Notes under the pieces: generated by a model
The model's database searches: none
What the model saw: the letters and a program-made list of their open reading frames with translations, nothing else
Told to the model about the DNA's origin: nothing
Shown: positions 39,851-42,591 of the stretch, piece after piece
How positions within the stretch are numbered: position 1 is the stretch's first letter
How the letters are laid out: each line of letters begins with the position of its first letter
Position numbers and translations under genes: made by a program
From: CAZQSL01 sp964595945
GTDB lineage: Bacteria; UBP15; UBA6099; JAJRTR01
NCBI GenBank assembly: GCA_964595945.1
Contig: CAZQSL010000013.1
Span: 1 to 42,591, forward strand
Reading direction: 5' to 3'
Length of the DNA: 42,591 nt

Positions 39851-41443
39851 ATGAGCGAGAATAATAACGATATCCCGCAAAATGCAGGAAAGTCGCGCAG
39901 AGGCGTGCTGCTGCTGGTGTTTTTGCTGTCGTTTCTGTCAGTCATGTCGACCGCGCGTGATTTCGGTATGGGGTGGGACGAAGGAGCGGACAGACTTAAC
40001 GCGAGTCTGACCGAGGAGTGGCTCAGACTGGCTTTTACCGCGCCGGTGAAAAATCAGGCGCTGTCGCGCGACAGTATCACGAAGTATTGGAATGTCGATC
40101 TCACTCATCCGCCGGTCACGAGGTTGTATTATGCAGTTGTCCATATAGCTTTCGGGGATATTTCGCGGGATGAGTTTTACAGAAATGTAGTGTCATACAG
40201 GATAGGTTCGGCGATACTTTTCGGGATGATGGCGGCGGCGGTATATTATCTCGCCACGCTTTACTTCGGCATGGGTGGCGGGCTGATTGCGGCGGTGGCC
40301 TGCGGGGCTATGCCGCATGTTTTCGGACTTGCCCATTTTATGTGTTCGGACCTGATGGTATGCGCATCGATGGTGGTGTGCGCGGCGGTGTTTTACAGAT
40401 CGAAGGACAGGCTGGCCTTCACACTGTTATTTGCGGTTATGACCGCATTGCTCGCATCGGCAAAACTAACGGGTGCGATAGCCACTGTGCCGATGTTTCT
40501 ATGGGCTCTGATGTTCGACAGGAAGCTGTTTTTGCGGAATTTTTTCGCTGCGCTTATCATTGCTCCGGTTGTATTTTATCTGATGCAGCCACTTGCGTGG
40601 CGGGATCCGGCCGGATATGTTGTGGATTTCATCAAGGCGCATACGGGCATGACGACCGTTAATTACATATTAGTTCCGTATTTCGGGCGCATCTATTCCG
40701 GTACTCCTCCAGTGTCATACGCGAGCGTGCTCGCGGCAATCACCATGCCACTGCCGATAATGGCCGCGGTGCTGGCAGGAGCGTTTTTCGCGTTTCGCCG
40801 CGAGTGGCGTTTTATGCTTTTCATTGGATTCAACGCGTTTTTCTATATCGTGGTTTTTACAGTCGCGGGGACGCCGGTGTATGACGGCATCAGGCTCTTT
40901 GCCCAGTCGATGCCGTTTTTTGCGGTGGCGGCCGGGGCGTTGTGGCTGCCGCTGCGTGAAAGACTCACGCGCCGGACGTCCGTGATGGCGGCGGTGGTGC
41001 TGACGCTCTGTTTTGCCATGCCTGTCGTGCAGGTGCATCCACATGAACTTTCATATTACAATGGGCTGATCGGCGGACTCAGGGGCGCTGCGGCTCGGGG
41101 GCTCGAAGTGATCTATTGGGGCGAAGCCCTTTCTCCAGCAGTGCTGGCGGATATTTCGGATATGATCCCGGATGGCGGCACCATCAGTGTGGCAGGCTCG
41201 AATCCTTATAATTTTGACTACTATGGCCACTGGGGCCTTTTGCGCAAAGGTATAACCATTGCCCAATACGGAACGGTTTTCGACTATGTGCTGATCGTCA
41301 ACAGATCGGGGCAGCTTGATCCGATGTGCAGGTATTTTATGGAAAAGGGCAGTCCCGTGTACCGGCTGGAACATGATGGCGTGCCGATAGTGAGTCTGTA
41401 TCATGTGGTGATGCCTGGCGGCAGTGGGGAGAGAGGGCATTGA
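39851..41443 (+). CDS. GT-C family membrane glycosyltransferase (PMT/ArnT-like)
   Basis: 530 residues with about ten to twelve membrane helices. The first periplasmic loop holds the GT-C acidic motif (DFGMGWDEGADRLNASL) and, further on, DLTHPPVTRLYYAVVHIAFG, typical of dolichyl- or undecaprenyl-phosphate-sugar dependent transferases (PMT, ArnT). The C-terminal periplasmic domain begins near residue 395 (HPHELSYYNGLIGGLRGAAA, GLEVIYWGEAL). The sugar and acceptor are not known; lipids, proteins or surface glycans are possible. ATG 39851 lacks a clear ribosome binding site. The stop shares four bases (TTGA) with the start of the next gene, so the pair is translationally coupled. Codons favour G and T at third positions, like the fliO-flhB block. 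Confidence 0.88.
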   Translation: MSENNNDIPQNAGKSRRGVLLLVFLLSFLSVMSTARDFGMGWDEGADRLNASLTEEWLRLAFTAPVKNQALSRDSITKYWNVDLTHPPVTRLYYAVVHIAFGDISRDEFYRNVVSYRIGSAILFGMMAAAVYYLATLYFGMGGGLIAAVACGAMPHVFGLAHFMCSDLMVCASMVVCAAVFYRSKDRLAFTLLFAVMTALLASAKLTGAIATVPMFLWALMFDRKLFLRNFFAALIIAPVVFYLMQPLAWRDPAGYVVDFIKAHTGMTTVNYILVPYFGRIYSGTPPVSYASVLAAITMPLPIMAAVLAGAFFAFRREWRFMLFIGFNAFFYIVVFTVAGTPVYDGIRLFAQSMPFFAVAAGALWLPLRERLTRRTSVMAAVVLTLCFAMPVVQVHPHELSYYNGLIGGLRGAAARGLEVIYWGEALSPAVLADISDMIPDGGTISVAGSNPYNFDYYGHWGLLRKGITIAQYGTVFDYVLIVNRSGQLDPMCRYFMEKGSPVYRLEHDGVPIVSLYHVVMPGGSGERGH

Positions 41444-42030
41444 GCTACAGAGTGGCGCTGGCGACGCAGCATCTTTCGGATGCCGGCAAAAAGAAAAAGA
41501 AGAAGATCGAGGTCAGCGCGTCCGGCAGTCCCGGGGTGATCATGCTTGCCGTGCCGCTTCTGTGTCTGTTTCTCGACATGCTGCCGGCCTCAGGCGCGAT
41601 GGGTGTTGTCACAGTCGTCGATTTCGGCATGGCATTCACTGCCGCAGTATCATTCAGATATGGAGGGGGCATCGCCGCGAGCGTGGCGCTCATGGCGGGA
41701 CTGCTGTACGGCACGATATCTGAGTCAAACGGATGGTTCACGGTAATTGTATATGGCGCGGTGCATATTTCGATGGCGTGGTTGAGGCGTGTGGTATACG
41801 AATGGGGTTCGGTCGCGCACTATGTGCTTGGGGGACTTGTGGTTTTCGCTGCCGTGTTCGCTCTGTATGTCTATTCGGCGATGGAAGCCGAGGGTGCGGC
41901 GATGTTCACATTTTTCCCGCTATCGGGGCTGTTGGTGAAAAGTGCGGCCGACTTCGCGGTGTTTGTGGCGCTTGGCGCTCTGATGGCGCCGCGTGCGCGC
42001 GACAGGGGCGGCCTCTACAAGATGTCCTGA
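41440..42030 (+). CDS. Polytopic membrane protein of unknown function
   Basis: 196 residues. A basic N-terminus with six consecutive lysines (AGKKKKKKIEVSASG) is followed by about five hydrophobic helices (VIMLAVPLLCLFLDMLPASG, ASVALMAGLLYGTI, VLGGLVVFAAVFALYVY, FAVFVALGALMAP). The topology and size resemble MreD or small transporter subunits, but no motif confirms this. The start is TTG 41440 overlapping the stop of the glycosyltransferase gene, with GAGAGGG just upstream; the context argues for a partner of that enzyme. It is followed by a 139-base spacer with a promoter. Confidence 0.72.
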   Translation: MSYRVALATQHLSDAGKKKKKKIEVSASGSPGVIMLAVPLLCLFLDMLPASGAMGVVTVVDFGMAFTAAVSFRYGGGIAASVALMAGLLYGTISESNGWFTVIVYGAVHISMAWLRRVVYEWGSVAHYVLGGLVVFAAVFALYVYSAMEAEGAAMFTFFPLSGLLVKSAADFAVFVALGALMAPRARDRGGLYKMS

Positions 42031-42110
42031 CTAACGGCACGGATCGCGCGCTATCGCTTTTGACCGGAAACATCAGTATATAACATCCCGATACGCTTCG
42101 CAGGTTTTTC

Positions 42111-42138
42111 TTTACACGGCATGTCATTATGATAGAAT
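42111..42138 (+). promoter_or_regulatory. Sigma-70-type promoter
   Basis: TTTACA (42111-42116), 16 bases, TAGAAT (42133-42138), upstream of the secreted-protein gene at 42170. The predicted leader is about 25 bases and contains GGGAGGG. Confidence 0.55.
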
Positions 42139-42169
42139 CAGGAGCAACCACTCATTGGGAGGGCAAGAG

Positions 42170-42591
42170 ATGAGCAGTAAAAAAGTGACAACGATGCTGA
42201 TCGTGATGGTGATAGTGATGACAGCGGCGTGCGCTATGCAAACGCAAACCGCGCCGATGCCTGGCGGAGATATCCCGGTGTTTGGCGACATAGACCGCGC
42301 GCCGTATATTCCATATCTGTTCGATGCCACGCCGGTGATCAAGAGTGTGACCCAGACTCCAGCAGTGCCGCTCGCCGGCCAGCCGGTGAAAGTTTCTGTC
42401 GTCGCTGGCACTGATCCCAAATCATCACTTCTGAAAATCAAGCGCGCCGAGTTGCGTTACAGCGTCGACGGAGGCGGGTGGCAGACGATTGAAATGATGT
42501 CCTCTGATACGGATCAGTATTATTTTGTGGCGTTTATGCCCCCGGCTCCGCAGGGCGCGAAAGTCCGATATTATGTCGCCGTATATGATCA
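42170..42591 (+). CDS. Secreted protein with Ig-like fold, 3'-partial
   Basis: Open from ATG 42170 (GGGAGGG six bases upstream) to the window edge, 140 codons. It begins with a signal peptide (MSSKKVTTMLIVMVIVMTAA, then CAMQT). A Cys follows, but the -3 position is Thr, so a lipoprotein box is doubtful. From about residue 50 there is a beta-sandwich pattern (TPVIKSVTQTPAVPLAGQPV, then RAELRYSVDGGGWQTIEM and VRYYVAVYD) like the Ig/FN3-type domains that occur in repeats in bacterial surface proteins. The rest lies outside the window, so the full architecture and function cannot be told. Confidence 0.8.
   Translation, partial: MSSKKVTTMLIVMVIVMTAACAMQTQTAPMPGGDIPVFGDIDRAPYIPYLFDATPVIKSVTQTPAVPLAGQPVKVSVVAGTDPKSSLLKIKRAELRYSVDGGGWQTIEMMSSDTDQYYFVAFMPPAPQGAKVRYYVAVYD

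Noticed and set aside
1..42591. CRISPR array, transposase, integrase, tRNA or rRNA genes
   Set aside because: No regularly spaced direct repeats, no transposase or integrase motifs, no cloverleaf and no rRNA-like stretch were seen on either strand.

Overview
This window is an ordinary bacterial chromosome segment of moderately high GC content. It carries a nearly complete flagellar export and switch cluster and shows no sign of phage, transposon, CRISPR, rRNA or tRNA. The flagellar order flbD-fliL-fliM-fliN-fliO-fliP-fliQ-fliR-flhB-flhA-flhF, then a sigma-28 gene and a fapA-type DUF342 gene, is the arrangement known from spirochaetes and clostridia. Here motA/motB are absent between flbD and fliL, and flhG is absent after flhF. 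I cannot assign a phylum. A deep-branching, mostly uncultured lineage is plausible, but that is inference.

Layout. 1-4.2 kb: the end of a secreted protein, then a minus-strand trio made of an intact Gfo/Idh/MocA oxidoreductase, a 103-residue unknown, and a second oxidoreductase that has lost its key residues. 4.4-11.6 kb (+): a C4 zinc-ribbon coiled-coil protein, a GlcD-type FAD oxidase, a HIT hydrolase, a TPR protein, a class I aminotransferase and a PIN-PhoH ATPase. 11.6-11.9 kb: two copies of a dispersed hairpin repeat between convergent genes; a third copy is at 2.7 kb. 11.9-14.2 kb (-): three unknown proteins followed by a GNAT acetyltransferase. 14.4-21.5 kb (+): rpiB, nnr, alr, a secreted WD40/TolB-like protein, a 5'-nucleotidase-like phosphoesterase and a DUF115 protein. 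21.6-36.8 kb (+): the flagellar cluster. 37.0-39.7 kb: an 893-residue protein joining a metallo-beta-lactamase fold, two cyclic-nucleotide-binding-like modules and a hemerythrin. 39.9-42.6 kb: a GT-C glycosyltransferase, a polytopic membrane protein and the start of a secreted protein with an Ig-like fold.

How the flagellar genes fit together. FlbD, FliL and the FliM/FliN switch come first. FliO, FliP, FliQ, FliR, FlhB and FlhA form the export gate. FlhF is the SRP-like GTPase for flagellar placement, and sigma-28 drives late genes. Good sigma-70-type promoters lie before fliO, before flhA and after flhF, so the cluster probably has several transcription units. The fliO-flhB block uses G-ending codons whereas flhA uses C-ending codons, and the switch coincides with those promoters.

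Most unusual items: the slot where flhG normally sits holds a two-helix membrane protein and a protein with an N-terminal UBA-like domain and a C-terminal membrane anchor; the hemerythrin fusion has one diiron-ligand His replaced by Gln; FlhB has NPVH in place of the autocleavage motif NPTH; and one oxidoreductase paralogue looks like a pseudoenzyme.
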